Assembly (NCBI GenBank): GCA_005406025.1
Contig: BGZK01000096.1
Span: forward strand, 434,001-498,000
DNA length: 64,000 bases
Source of the DNA: Eumeta japonica
Taxonomy: Eukaryota; Arthropoda; Insecta; Lepidoptera; Psychidae
Direction: 5' to 3'
Part shown: piece by piece, positions 48,082 to 60,139 of the stretch
How positions within the stretch are numbered: the first letter of the stretch is position 1
How the letters are laid out: every line of letters starts with the position of its first letter
Notes under the pieces: generated by a model
Database searches by the model: none
What the model saw: the letters and a program-made list of their open reading frames with translations, nothing else
Told to the model about the DNA's origin: nothing
Position numbers and translations under genes: made by a program

Positions 48082-48209
48082 TCAGTGAAGACGTAATCGG
48101 AGTTGGTGATCACCGAGTGTTTTAAAGTGATGTAGAACCAATACAGTGAAGACGCGATCACTGCGTAGTGTACGAGGGTATCTAAGTGTAGTGACTGGAG
48201 TAGAAAATG
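48082..48209 (+). promoter_or_regulatory. candidate start region and first exon ending in ATG
   Basis: TCAGT at 48082-48086 matches the arthropod initiator. It is followed by a stop-rich leader with a repeated AGTGAAGACG, and GAAAATG|GTATGT at 48207-48215, where the start codon is the last codon before a good donor. This arrangement is common in insect genes. The leader would be about 120 bases. No second exon was found to the right, so support is limited. The 63-codon minus frame (48082-48273) across it is not supported. Confidence 0.3.
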
Positions 48210-48399
48210 GTATGTTAATGTGTTCTGGCGCTCTTAAAGGGAAAATAAAATCAGTGACAAAAGAGATATACACAGCGAATGGTTGTTAAGAAAAAATGGA
48301 CAAGGGGCGCCTTAAAAATCTCACTCAGACTGTTACGAAATAAAAGTGACCTTATAAATTTTATAAACATAAAAAAAGCGCTGACTCATTTACTGACTC

Positions 48400-48960
48400 A
48401 TCAACGACCAACCGAAACCCTTGTACCTAGAAAGCTGATATTTTGTACAGGGATTCCCTTTAGGATGTAGACAAAGAATAAGGTAGCAAATTCAACCCCT
48501 AAAGGGGTAAAACGAGGGGTTCAAAGTTTCAATATTAAATAATTATTTCGACTTGAAACTTTGTAATAATACTCCTAAAACAAATAAGCAAATACGTATT
48601 TCGAAATTTATTTTCATTCCCTAAGGGGTTACTTCAGGGGATGAAAATAAATGTAAAAATCGATATGTGTCGTTATTGATGTTTTTTGGGACATTGATTA
48701 CGAAAATGGCATTTGTTTTAGGGTGTGATTAAGTTTTTTGTGAATAGGTTTATAAGTGCAATAGAAGCCTTATATATTAATCTATTTGCTGTGTTTTTTT
48801 CTGTTCGCACGTCACGAAAAAAACTGCTGCACGGAATTATATGCGGTACCCAGGTACAGGCACAGGTATATTGCTGGAGGTCTAACTCAGAAAATAAGGG
48901 ATGTTCCATTCATTTTATATGTCCATATGGGCAAGGTCACAGGCGAAAGCTAGTAAATAA
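48400..48960 (+). repeat. dispersed moth-type repeat
   Basis: AGCTGATATTTTGTACAGGG, then CAACCCCTAAAGGGGTAAAA and CCCTAAGGGGTTACTTCAGG, and the end CACAGGCGAAAGCTAGTAAA, follow the layout of a repeat common in Lepidoptera. Related edges occur near 31675 (gcgaaagctag) and 33810. The frames at 48718-48964 on both strands belong to it. Confidence 0.6.
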
Positions 48961-49197
48961 ATAAATAATAACACAATAGAACAGCACCGTTTGCACTATA
49001 ATTTTAATATGATTTTTTTTTTAAGATTACTTAAACATTTTATTAATGGACAATTAAGGTTAGACAACAGAAGAAGCTAAAAGTTCGGGTTTTTCAACAG
49101 AAAACACCAAATGCACAATTTTGTCATCTCAATTGACGGAAATAATTTATTTACACAACAACACACAAAACTGTCGCTATGAAGTCGACACTAAAGC

Positions 49198-49318
49198 GCC
49201 GCAATGGCGTAAAATAGGAACGCGGAGGAGAAAAAGGAAGGATTGGGGGAGCATTACACCCGCGCATTGCATCATTCGCAAGCAATTCAGAGCGGCAGAG
49301 TTTCGTGCGTTATTGTAC
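49198..49318 (+). repeat. dispersed repeat, copy B (pairs with 26185)
   Basis: This is the partner of copy A, with CGCAATGGCGTAAAA, GCATCATTCGCAAGCAATTC and AGAGCGGCAGAGTTTCGTGC. The 114-codon plus frame 49121-49465 passes through it and is not called a gene for that reason. Confidence 0.7.
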
Positions 49319-49539
49319 GTAAATTATTCCAGTCGACTTATTTCGCGACTATACACCGTGTCACCGGCGCGAGAAACCAGATCACATCACGGTCACAGCC
49401 AGCAGCGAGCGCTGAGCGAGCTAACCGAGTTACCCGTCTCTTTCCGTCTAAAGGGCTTTTTATGAGGATTGCTTTATTGCACGCAATTAGGTGTTTTGCC
49501 ACGGAGATTACCTACAAGTCACAAACGATGTAGACCACA

Positions 49540-52500
49540 CCTTCAATTATAATGAAAAAGTGTTCGGCTTTGAGTCGATAAGTTAAGTCACGGATGTGGC
49601 ACTTGCGCGATTAGAGTACAAAATACATTCTAACTTTATTGTTCTATTAAATTCCTACGGTTATAAATCAATTATTAGCCGTGATCCGGAGAAATTCAGA
49701 CGTCTATGTAATTTATTCGAAATAAAATTATTACTCTTTCTTAGAAACGAGTCTCGCTCAACGAGCCACGTCCGACGCCTAATTTAAGTTGATATGATTT
49801 ACAACATATCTCATAAAGGATATTTTAATAGATCAGTATTATAAAGACAAAAGGGTTATTGATCGTTCTTGTGTAAAAGATATGTTTTTCTGGTACTGCA
49901 ATTATTTTTAAATGAACAGAAAATTTGGGATTCCCAGTTATTTAAGCGGATACGAATATCTAAATAAAAATTTGCATGACGTAATTTCGTTTCGATCAGA
50001 ACCAAATACCAAAATAGAGAAGAGTTTGTCATGTAAATTTCCCAATGAGACAAATAGAACAAATAAAGATATGTACTAAGAAAATTAATATGTTGAAGTA
50101 ATTTCTCATAATTGCTGTTATTTCGTTGATCAAGAAAAATGGTTTAATGGTCATATAAAAAGTAAATTAATTAACAAACAGGCAATTTGCATTACGTTTC
50201 GTAGTTTGGATTTACTTAAACTCCAAACACGAAGTACGCCAGTCTCTTATAATAAATATACTTATAATTTCCAGTAGGCTTAATAGTTTGTAAATCCGCT
50301 AACCGCGCATGTTCTAACCCTGCTGGTCTGCTCTTTTAAGCGTTTGTCTAACTTTTGTATAGTTTTAAATTAACAATTATCACTTATATTAATGGTGGCA
50401 ATAAACATTGCACAAAATCTGCATGGCGGAGAAAGTTCATCAGAATCTCATCCAAATCCAAGACGCATCGAAAGCAACGTGAACGTTACTATGGGCTATA
50501 TCCCTTTTTAGGGAGCGCCACATCATTTTGTGAAGTGCGGTTTTATGTGTAATACGGTTTGTATGTACAATACTTTTAATGCAGTTTCTTTTTAAAAACT
50601 AATTAACTTGACGCACAGCGTCCATCGAAATCGTTACATTAAAAATGCATGTCATTGATGGACTGTAAGTGTAAGGGCTGCGCTATTCTGATTCAGAGAT
50701 GATTTGTATTGACGAGACCGTGACCACTGTCGATAGTCACGCTTGACAAACTGAAAATTGTAGAATAACAGCGAACCTAGGTATAGTTCTATTAAGAGTC
50801 TTCGAGAAGAATACGATGATTGCTTATCCACCAATGTAAGCATTACGCTAGAGTCGTATCGGGAATAGTGATTCACGTTTACTTATTCGTAACCTCGATT
50901 GTGTCACAAGCTGTTTACGATAACATGTAAGCAGGCGTCGAATTAGACTCAGTCACATACGTGTACGTACGCTCGACACTGACCGGGCATTAAGTATGCG
51001 GCAGAGGGTTTATTAAACGTTAGAGTTCACTGAACCGGCATATGCCAGCATGGCACACTGAATGAGTTTACTTACTATATTTTGAAATGTATCATACACA
51101 TGTACTTACAATTTCTTTTTCGTATTTCGATAGGAAAGAAATAGATGAATATGAGAATGTAATACCGTGATAAAGTTTAGATCAATAAACTTATTGAACT
51201 TATGAAAATAAATCATTAATTAAATATATCTATAAACTAGATTATATCACTATTGACAATGAAAAACAGAAAAAAGTCAAATGACAAAAGTGTTACTTTT
51301 ATGTGTTCCTTTGATTTCCTGCTAGTCGTTTTCCAATTGTCAAAATAGTAATATGCGAGTTTAAAGCGGGTGTTATAATAGCGGCACTCCAGACACGATC
51401 TCCGCTAATCGACTCACGCGCAGCCTTCTGTGATGTCACAATCGCTTTGGTCTCGCAGCGAGTAGGTACGTTTTCATTATGCCGCGAACATAAAATAATA
51501 TAACTGTATATAGACAAGGTGAAGCAATATGCGGTACACTTTGACTGACGAACGACTTGATAATCATGGGCGTCATTTCGAAGTGATCCACCAACTTCTT
51601 ATCTAATGATAAAACTTAACAAACCTACTGTATTTCGTCACGTATCTACCGAGTGGCGACAATAAATTATTTGCATTATTTCTGTCAGATAATCATAAAA
51701 TTAGGTTCTGACAAAAGTAAATAGCGATTACTAACACTATTCTTTCACATATTATTCTCATTCATATTAAAATTGAGACATATATAAGAGACTGATTTCT
51801 ATTTCAAATAAAATGATGTTAGTATTTATAAGCTATAAAAGTAGTTATATTTTTTTCGAGGTATGTATCCTATTTTTCATGGAATTTATATTATAATTAT
51901 TGTAAATGAAGAGTGTTATTAATCTGAAATTTATCGAGCAATTTTCACAAGTTCACGTGTAAGTATATTTATTAACCGTTTATAAACATACAACTAAATA
52001 GTTTTCTAGATAAACAGAAAACATTATTATTTTAGTTACGTATTAAATCCAAATATTGTACCGCAGGCTTAAAATATCATTCGATGACGCATTACAATCA
52101 AATATGACTCCTTCGCATAGACCTTCAGGAAGAGCTTTAAGTTTTGTAAAAATAAAAAAAAAAACGAACGTGGGATGGATTTCTATGGTCGCAGCTTTGT
52201 TTCAGAATCTGAACGTGGGTGTCACACTGCCGCACCCACGGCCGATAGCACAGCGCGAGACCCGCTACAGCGCGAAACTAATTAATCATAATTAAATACG
52301 AGGCGAACGCAAGCGGGTAGGTCGCTTTTTGTCGTGGGTGGCTGTTGAAGTCAATTTGGAAAGGTGAATATTTTTGACGTAACCAAATATTGTGTCGTGT
52401 GAGGCAATAAGGCTTCGACGACATACCTGCAAGATAGCCAACGGATATGTATGACGGCTAATTTGTAAACCTAAATTTGTGTCCATTTTATATAATCATG

Positions 52501-55500
52501 ACTAAAATTGCATTGGAAGAAAACGTAAAATTTTTTTATTGACATTTCTACATGCGATTTTGTATAACAGATATTTTGGGACATATATACAGGTGTCGTA
52601 TGTATATATGCTATTAAAATGACCAGGAGATTTACTGAATGCGAAAATTGGTCGATCTGTCTGTGAAAAGAAAATTCCTATTTTTCGAAATAATTACAAA
52701 GCCAAAAATAAATAAGTAAGGCGTGCTTAATCATTAAAAAAAAACACTTTGAACACTAAAATTTTATTAAAACAATAGGTACATTACATACTTACTGATA
52801 AAAAATTTCGTAAATGTCAAAACGTCCTGAGTCAAACAATGCTGTGAATATTCAAAGCTATTTACAATACTTACATAGGTTGTTCCCAAATACCTTGTCA
52901 CCGTTGAACTTGATGTATTATTCAAAACAATATAATAACTAGAAGACCTTGCAGGTCAAGATCGCAAAGTTGGAGAGATGATCAGGATCCTCTCGTCGAA
53001 ATCGGTTTTTTATGAAGTATCTCTTCTATTTTAGTAATGTCAAATTGAAATGTTAAACCAAAGTTCAAAATTCCGTTGACGCAGCCACGATTGTCTGTTT
53101 ACAGGCATCTCACAAGAGAACTACTACTACTCAACGGGTAGTGACGTACACCACTATTTGATATTTTGTTTTTGCGTCCACATTCCCTGAAATGTACTGA
53201 TTGCAACTGTCCTTACAAAGAAAATAAGATTCATAGAAATTCTAATATTTTGCAATATGAAATTGTAAGATGTTTCTTACAATGTGTTACGATGAACAAT
53301 TCAATTTTAAATTCGAGTAGGTATAACGCCATAATTCGAGGTCAGGTGCACATCGGGGCTACGTCCGCCACAACATCCGGCGCGCCGCGATGTAAATTGG
53401 ACCGTTCGAAATGTATATATCAGTTACTAACCCTTTGCGCATGGTTTTGGAGCCGTCGAGACACGCTTCGAAAAACATTTAGCGCGTTTATTTTAATGAC
53501 TTTCATCTATAATTAACAAGTAAGATGAATGCTACGAACTGACCGTCGTAATACAGTCATGTAGGTCACGCAGTAACTTAGAATGATACTGAATCTACTA
53601 AATTAACTTCACAGACTGTGACATGCGGCAGCCATAAATTTTAAAATAATTATTACAATAATTTTCATTTTTAATTTTAATTACTCCCTTATACTTTATA
53701 ATTGAAAAGACATTGAGATTTAGGAGAGAAAAATAAATACTGGCCACTAAATGTTTGCTGTTATATGAAAAAATATACTAATATTTCATTTATATACCGC
53801 CTTGTCTAAAAGAATGCAAGCGTTGCATTTGTGCATAGAAAAGTCTATGTTAAAATTTACGTAAATATTGCACCAACAGAATGGTCAGACTGTAAACATT
53901 ATTTAATAACAAAGTTTCAAAATCCAAAGAGCATGAAGGACAACGACGTAATAAAGGAGACTTTTTGCATACGAATAAAAAACCTAGCTTAAAAAACATG
54001 GTTTTATTTGTTTCAGGCCACGAGATGTTCTCTGGGCTGTGAAGTTAAAAAGTTTATGAAACACGATATAGCGATGCAATTGTCGTCTTTGAAGATCCAG
54101 TTTATCTGGATATTGTGACCCTATTATTTTTTTTTTATAGAAAAGTTCACAGTAAACTCGTTAAGCCAAGATGCGAATTTCATGAGTTACTCCAAGTACT
54201 ATGAAGTTAATATACAAATAGTATTAGCACGTGCATTAAGCAAAATTATAATTCAACGTATATATTAACTATCTTTTTTTAATTTCATTAACATAATAGA
54301 TGGTAATTCCTATACGATTTCAGTCAACATAGGTTAATGTTTAATCTGCTAAAAAATTCACAGTCGACCATATCAAATACGTACAAACAAGTTTGCGCAC
54401 AACCGCCCGCACCACATGCGTCAACGTAATGGACGACCTCTAAACAATTAACGCCCGTTGGCGGCGCGACATCGGCGTCTGTGAAAGTGGTACACAGTGC
54501 GGCGCCGGAGTTGATACAGAGTTCAAATTAATATAACAGACCCCCAATTTATTGCGGTGAATGCCGTTTGAATGGAAGGAGTTCTAATGGATGAATCATA
54601 CCGCCTCGGGATTAGCAATCGCATGCATTCGAGGCCAAATGCTCCATTATAAGTTTACGTGCTCGATTATAACGCTAGATTGGTGTTCCAGGAAATATCT
54701 TTTAAGGCGATCCGATAAATAGCTACTACTTTGGAGGCGAAGCGACACAAAAAAATCAATTTCCTTCATTTAACTCAAATACAAACAGAAATCATCAATA
54801 TATTCTGTAATGCCATATAATCTCATAATATATACAACAAAAAATATTACCAAATTCAAACAGGAAATATTGAATATAAAAATGCAAGTACATTCACATA
54901 CCGATGACAAGTAGACGGTCATCGTATTTATTTTTTATTATGAACGATTTTCTTTTTAATTGCTATGAGTTATCAGTTGAATATAATATTTTATTGACGT
55001 ACAGATTTAAAACAGGTAAAGGTAAACGAAGATATCATTATTAGTTATGCGTAGTAAAATTTTACAAAATAGTTTATTAAGAAATTATAACTTTTTTCGT
55101 TACCTAAGGCTTCCGTATTTCAGTGTAAACTCACAAAATGTTTTCAGCTCTCGAACATTATTATGTTCGAATCACGTAAATACTTATGTATAAAAATATT
55201 GAACAAGATTATTAGAACTACCACATTTTCTATCTGGCTGAATGAAGGATGCTGAAGACGAGGCGCCGATGATGATAATCGCAAACAATACGAGAGCTCG
55301 TAGTGTTAGAATATATATGAAGACAGTATATGAATAGATATCAGATCAGACATTGTTTCCGGTTTTGTTAATAATAGTTGAATGGGCAGTACGTAGTTCA
55401 AGAGCTAGGAGTCGATGATTTAAATATGCACATAAATATAAAATAAATATGTACGAATATTTTAGCTACACATTTAAGTGTATAGGATAACGTATCGACG

Positions 55501-55945
55501 TCTAGAAATAATATATTTACTTTTTGCCGAATTTTAACACATTTATAGCGTTTTTATTTAAATTCTTATCGCAAATATAACATCAATTTGAATTTCATTT
55601 TGGTGGTTTTATAGTATGCCGAATTAATTCATGAGATCACGAACTGATTAATATAGCCTGTTTTACAGATGAAGTGCACACCTAGGCTACACTTTTAAAC
55701 ATGTTTTCTTCTACGCGTTCATGCGCCGCGTGAGGCGTATTCTCACGTGTTATCCGGTGTACATTTTGAAAGCCCCGGCCAGACGAACACAATGGATAGC
55801 TTCTTTCAATATTTGTATTTCTTAACATTAGCGCTTTATTCAGTGCACGTTGCGCGGCCGCCGCCGCTTTTTAGTATAAAGGCCTTGGTTAACTCTCCAC
55901 TCTGTTCTCTATGGCCATTGTGGAATTCTCCGACGAGTGCGAGAG
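49540..55945. other. gene-poor stretch
   Basis: AT-rich, with a GC-richer patch at 54400-54520 (cgcccgttggcggcgcgaca) that may be regulatory. No frame has domain-like content. A weak spliced candidate near 52790-52840 was rejected. Confidence 0.45.
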
Positions 55946-55948
55946 GTA

Positions 55949-55967
55949 TGTGTGTGTGTGTGTGTGT
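55949..55967. repeat. (TG)n microsatellite
   Basis: Nine to ten TG units. The overlapping His-Thr repeats in the minus frames (55836-56077) come from it. Confidence 0.85.
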
Positions 55968-56231
55968 CGATGCGATTGTGTCATTCCGGTAGTTCTTTTC
56001 TTTCTGATGAACCGTTTTTTTCCATTTCCACATACAAAATTTGAATATACAAAGCTAAAGAGGACACATAGTGACATACTCGTCTGAAAGACACTACTTG
56101 TAGTAATGTTCCTTTTTCATTATATCGGAAAAGTTCTTCAGTTATGTACATGCCCGCTCGACGGGTATTGTTTTAAAAAAGAAAAACTGAAACATTTCTT
56201 TTCATAACGTCAAGGTACCTTTCTAAAACTC

Positions 56232-56279
56232 TAAATACTCGATATTAATGTCTACTAAATACTCGATATTTATGTCGTC
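56232..56279 (+). repeat. 24-bp tandem duplication
   Basis: CTAAATACTCGATATTAATG plus TCTA is followed at once by CTAAATACTCGATATTTATG plus TCGT. Confidence 0.75.
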
Positions 56280-56289
56280 AATTGTTATA

Positions 56290-59200
56290 AATTTTTTCTA
56301 AGTTCTTTAGCAAATATTTAATGTATTTACATTAAAACTAGTTTCATTATCATTTCATTTTTTTTTATTAAATATTCAAATACTCATTACCAATGCAGTA
56401 TATTCCGATTCCACTAGCTATAATAATATTTTTTATCTAGGTAAAAAAAACAATTTCACTACGCTCATATTCTTCTAAGACGTCTAATAGGACCACTAAA
56501 GAAGAGAGTTACAAGTTGCAATTCAAAGCTTTAAAGATGCTTTACATAGAAAAAATATTTAATATATTCTTACCTAATTACGATTTTTAATGAGTATTAA
56601 AAGTATAGTCATATCATCTATAATTCCTTTTTTTTATATACATTTATACATGATGGTAAAATATTACTTGCTTGCATCATCATTAAGTAATACAAGTAAT
56701 TATCACAGTATGAATAGAAAATTGTTTGCAATAGAAATACGAATGCAAAAATCAAGAAGAAATACAAAACAAATAAAACTTTCTATAGAAAACATGTCAA
56801 AATAATGACATGTATTGATAAACAAATGAGAATTAGGTGATAATTAGTAATTGTTATAAAAGTTTTTTTATTTACCTTAATAAATTTCATATTTTATTTG
56901 GCATCAACTTCAAAATTATAAGACAAACAATAATTACATAATCAACAATAAAACAACTAAGTATTCAATTATTTTATGAAATATTTAACTTTTGTATTTT
57001 GTAGTTAACTTTTTTTTTGTGTATTGTGTCTCAAATTTGCTACTTAATTAGAACAATATTTTGGACAAGGTGGTAAAAAAAAATTGCGTGTATCAGGGCC
57101 GATGCACAACTAGAGCTTTCTCCTTGAAAATAATGGTCTTGGAATATATGTATATCACAGCTAAAGAAGGCAAACAAACGCATCTCTTACAATATTGAAA
57201 GTATGTATATTTTTTATACATGTTTATTTTTATTAATTTAATAAAATATAATATATAAATAATATTAGATAATTTAACTTTGATTTTCAAAACTCATCAT
57301 TAACAATTCGTATAAATGATAATAAAACACCATATACATACATCGAAAGCTAAACGTATCTTCGCTAAAAACAAAACTTTTATGTAATCTATGTATCTAA
57401 GTAATTGAAGAAAAATGCACTGTTTTAATATAAGATGTGCCAATATTTTGCGTCCCCGACTTCATTTTTTTGTAAACACTCGACATTGCTCCCCATCTTA
57501 TTTGCGGACCGCGGATTATATATGAAAATCTATCTCAAAGCGCAAATGCCAAAAAATACTTCGGAATAATTTATAAAACGACAGCGTTATTATGGCCGGT
57601 TCGAAATGACCATTTTTCGGAACGATCCATCACCGAAGACCGCGCGCGTCAAAGCTTCGAAGACCTGAATATACTTTTTTAAGGGCAACGTCGACAAACG
57701 TAACGGCAATCAAACCATCATATTTATTTTGTCGGTGGAGTAGCGAAAATTGTAAGCAAATAGGCAAACGTGAACAGTCCGCGTCCAACGGTAGTTCACC
57801 GCTGCCGTACGACGGTGGAACGCGGTGTCACGCTGCAATGGTCTTAGATTCAGATCGAATAACTGACAGCGGACCCAGACGTAATATTTTGTTATTTCTG
57901 TAACAGTATGCCTTGATTTTCCGTGGGATCCAAAGCTGTTACATAAATTGTAGCAAGCGTAGAGCGATTTCAAAACAAGTATTGTTTAACTACGAAGAAA
58001 AATACGGACAACAAGCAATGTGATATAAATATTTAAGAAACATAACGCGACGCTTTCGTCGGTACGAGACACGTAACAGCAATTGAATTAATTGTAGCCA
58101 GATGAGCGGAGGAGTGTACTACGAGTGCCGTCATTTAGTTTGTCGATGTATCGAGCGTACGGTGTCTTTTCGAAGTACTTAAGTAATGTTTCAACAAATC
58201 CAAGTGATTATTTCGAGTCCTCTCTTTTCACAATTTGAGACAATGAAATATTTTTTGACAAATGAAATGGAATTTTTGACAAAAGAAAGAAATCACGTAG
58301 TGCGAGGTCCAGATCTTGTACTGGAAATCACACGAGGTTAACAATCTTTTCAGAGGACATGATTGATTTCACCTTGTCCTCGGTGCGCAGAAAAGCATAT
58401 TTTTCTTCGGAAATTCAAAGACGTAAAAAGAAAAATACGACCACGATTAAATTCAGTGTGTCCACGACTCACTATGGTCGGAATTGCCTCCCTTCCAAAA
58501 TTATTTTATGAAACTTACAAAATCATGAAATATCATTGTCCTAAAATCGACTGCATTTCTCCTATGAACTGCGTAATCCGATGTGCAATGAAAAACAGTC
58601 AGCATGTAATTTTCCATCAAAAAATATTTGAATCGCTAAAATCTATCCTAAGTAATAAAATATTATTATATACGTTAATCTATCACTTATAAACAGTCGG
58701 GAATGCAGAACTTTTAGTACGCTATACATAATATTTAATATAAACAATGATTGTATAATATGTTACAAGATTACAAAGTTTAATAATATGGAAACGCTGA
58801 AAAGAAAAAAATCTGTAATCTTTTTTTATGTCATACTAAATTTAAATTTTATTGCGGTAGTATATTTTAATATAAGATTAAAAATGTTACTCTAAATAAA
58901 ACGTTACAAACGCAGACAATTTCCATACAGAGAACATAGTGGCCATCTTCCTTTATAGTAAAAAAAAGAAAACACTAATTATGGCATAATATATTGTTTA
59001 GAAAACAAAATACTTTTCCAAGCCGTTAACCACATTATTTACGGCTAAACAGCATACGGTGTATTTTACAATATTGTAATAAAATTATATGTTGATCGTC
59101 TAGCGTAAAAAAGTGCTACTTAAGTAACTTTACATTTAGATCATTAAATTTTTTCTCTCTAAATAATTTTATCACATTCCAATTGGAATCATTGTACAGA

Positions 59201-59490
59201 GTTGTTAAAATCGGAAGTAAGCGATTACTAAAAAGCCGATTGCGAAGAACGGAAATCAGAAAATAGGTGTAATTTTTTTAAAAAAATGTTCTTTAATCTT
59301 TAAGAAAAATTTGTTACATTACATTAGTCACAAGCAAAAAAAAAATTAAATGTTTCAATTGTTCTCACAATTGTAATGAAAAAAAAAGTTGTGTTCTCAA
59401 AGAACTGACAAAGAACTAGGAGTGTTTCGACAAAGCAAGCGTCGTCAACAATGTCAAGTCCAATATCCAATTTGGTGACCAACTATTTGA
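56290..59490. other. gene-poor stretch
   Basis: Mostly AT-rich, with a GC-richer patch at 57580-57850. The 109-codon plus frame at 58363-58692 (start ISPCPRCAEKHIF) has several Cys but no recognisable pattern or splice context, so it is left uncalled. Confidence 0.45.
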
Positions 59491-59499
59491 TCACGCGGC

Positions 59500-60130
59500 T
59501 CAACAAGTCACGGGGTGAATCGCACGTGGCCAGCCTATCGTTCTAGTGAAACGAATGAGGGCGGCCGGCCGTCCGCCGCGGCGCGGCCGCACCGTTCAAG
59601 TGCTTCACTACGTGCGTCGACCCACATGCACGTAGGAATGACCTAACGCGTGTCCATACGTATATTACGAGATAAATCACGCATCACACGAGCGGGATTG
59701 TCTCGGATTCAACACACCTCTAAATCTACGTCGAGATGACAAAAGCGCCGAGATAATGGTTTTAACAAATTCATGTAGGTCGCAGAACTAAACGAGTGTG
59801 TACGCGTCGACGTTCCGACAATACGCGGTGGCCTAGAGTCCCGACGGAGCGGCGCGCGGCGTGGGCGCAGACAATAGTCCGAGAATGGAATCGGATGGAA
59901 ACGCTAACGCCGCGTGAATCATAGTCAGCCGTGAATGAAGTCTGTTAGTGGGTCGGTGCTCCCGGCACGAAAATAGACGAGACTTATGTGTGTAAGCGTA
60001 TGCAGCTAGCGTTCTACGCGTAGAGCGTCTACGCGTGATTAACTCATAGCGCAACCGCGAACTCGAGGAACTTGGAATAACGCCGACAGTTTGTTTGTGT
60101 TAAGTGCGAGTCGGACTCGCGTATCGTCGG
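59500..60130. promoter_or_regulatory. GC/CpG-rich island, candidate regulatory region
   Basis: A CpG-dense core (gcggccggccgtccgccgcg at about 59561) is followed at 60013-60036 by TACGCGTAGAGCGTCTACGC, with two ACGCGT sites, and at 60103-60117 by the palindrome GCGAGTCGGACTCGC. CTCGATACTGTCGCT at 60177 recurs as CTCGATATTGTCGCT at 60233. No transcript can be deduced. Confidence 0.3.
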
Positions 60131-60139
60131 TTTCGTAAA

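Noticed and set aside
49121..49465. 114-codon plus frame
   Set aside because: Its middle is a dispersed repeat also found at 26185, and no domain is seen.
52784..52840. Possible minus-strand exon, CACAG|CA to TATCA|GTAAGT
   Set aside because: It is short, two frames are open, the acceptor has no pyrimidine tract, and there are no partners.
58363..58692. 109-codon plus frame with several Cys
   Set aside because: No spacing pattern typical of a zinc finger or secreted cysteine-rich protein, no splice context and no recognisable homology.
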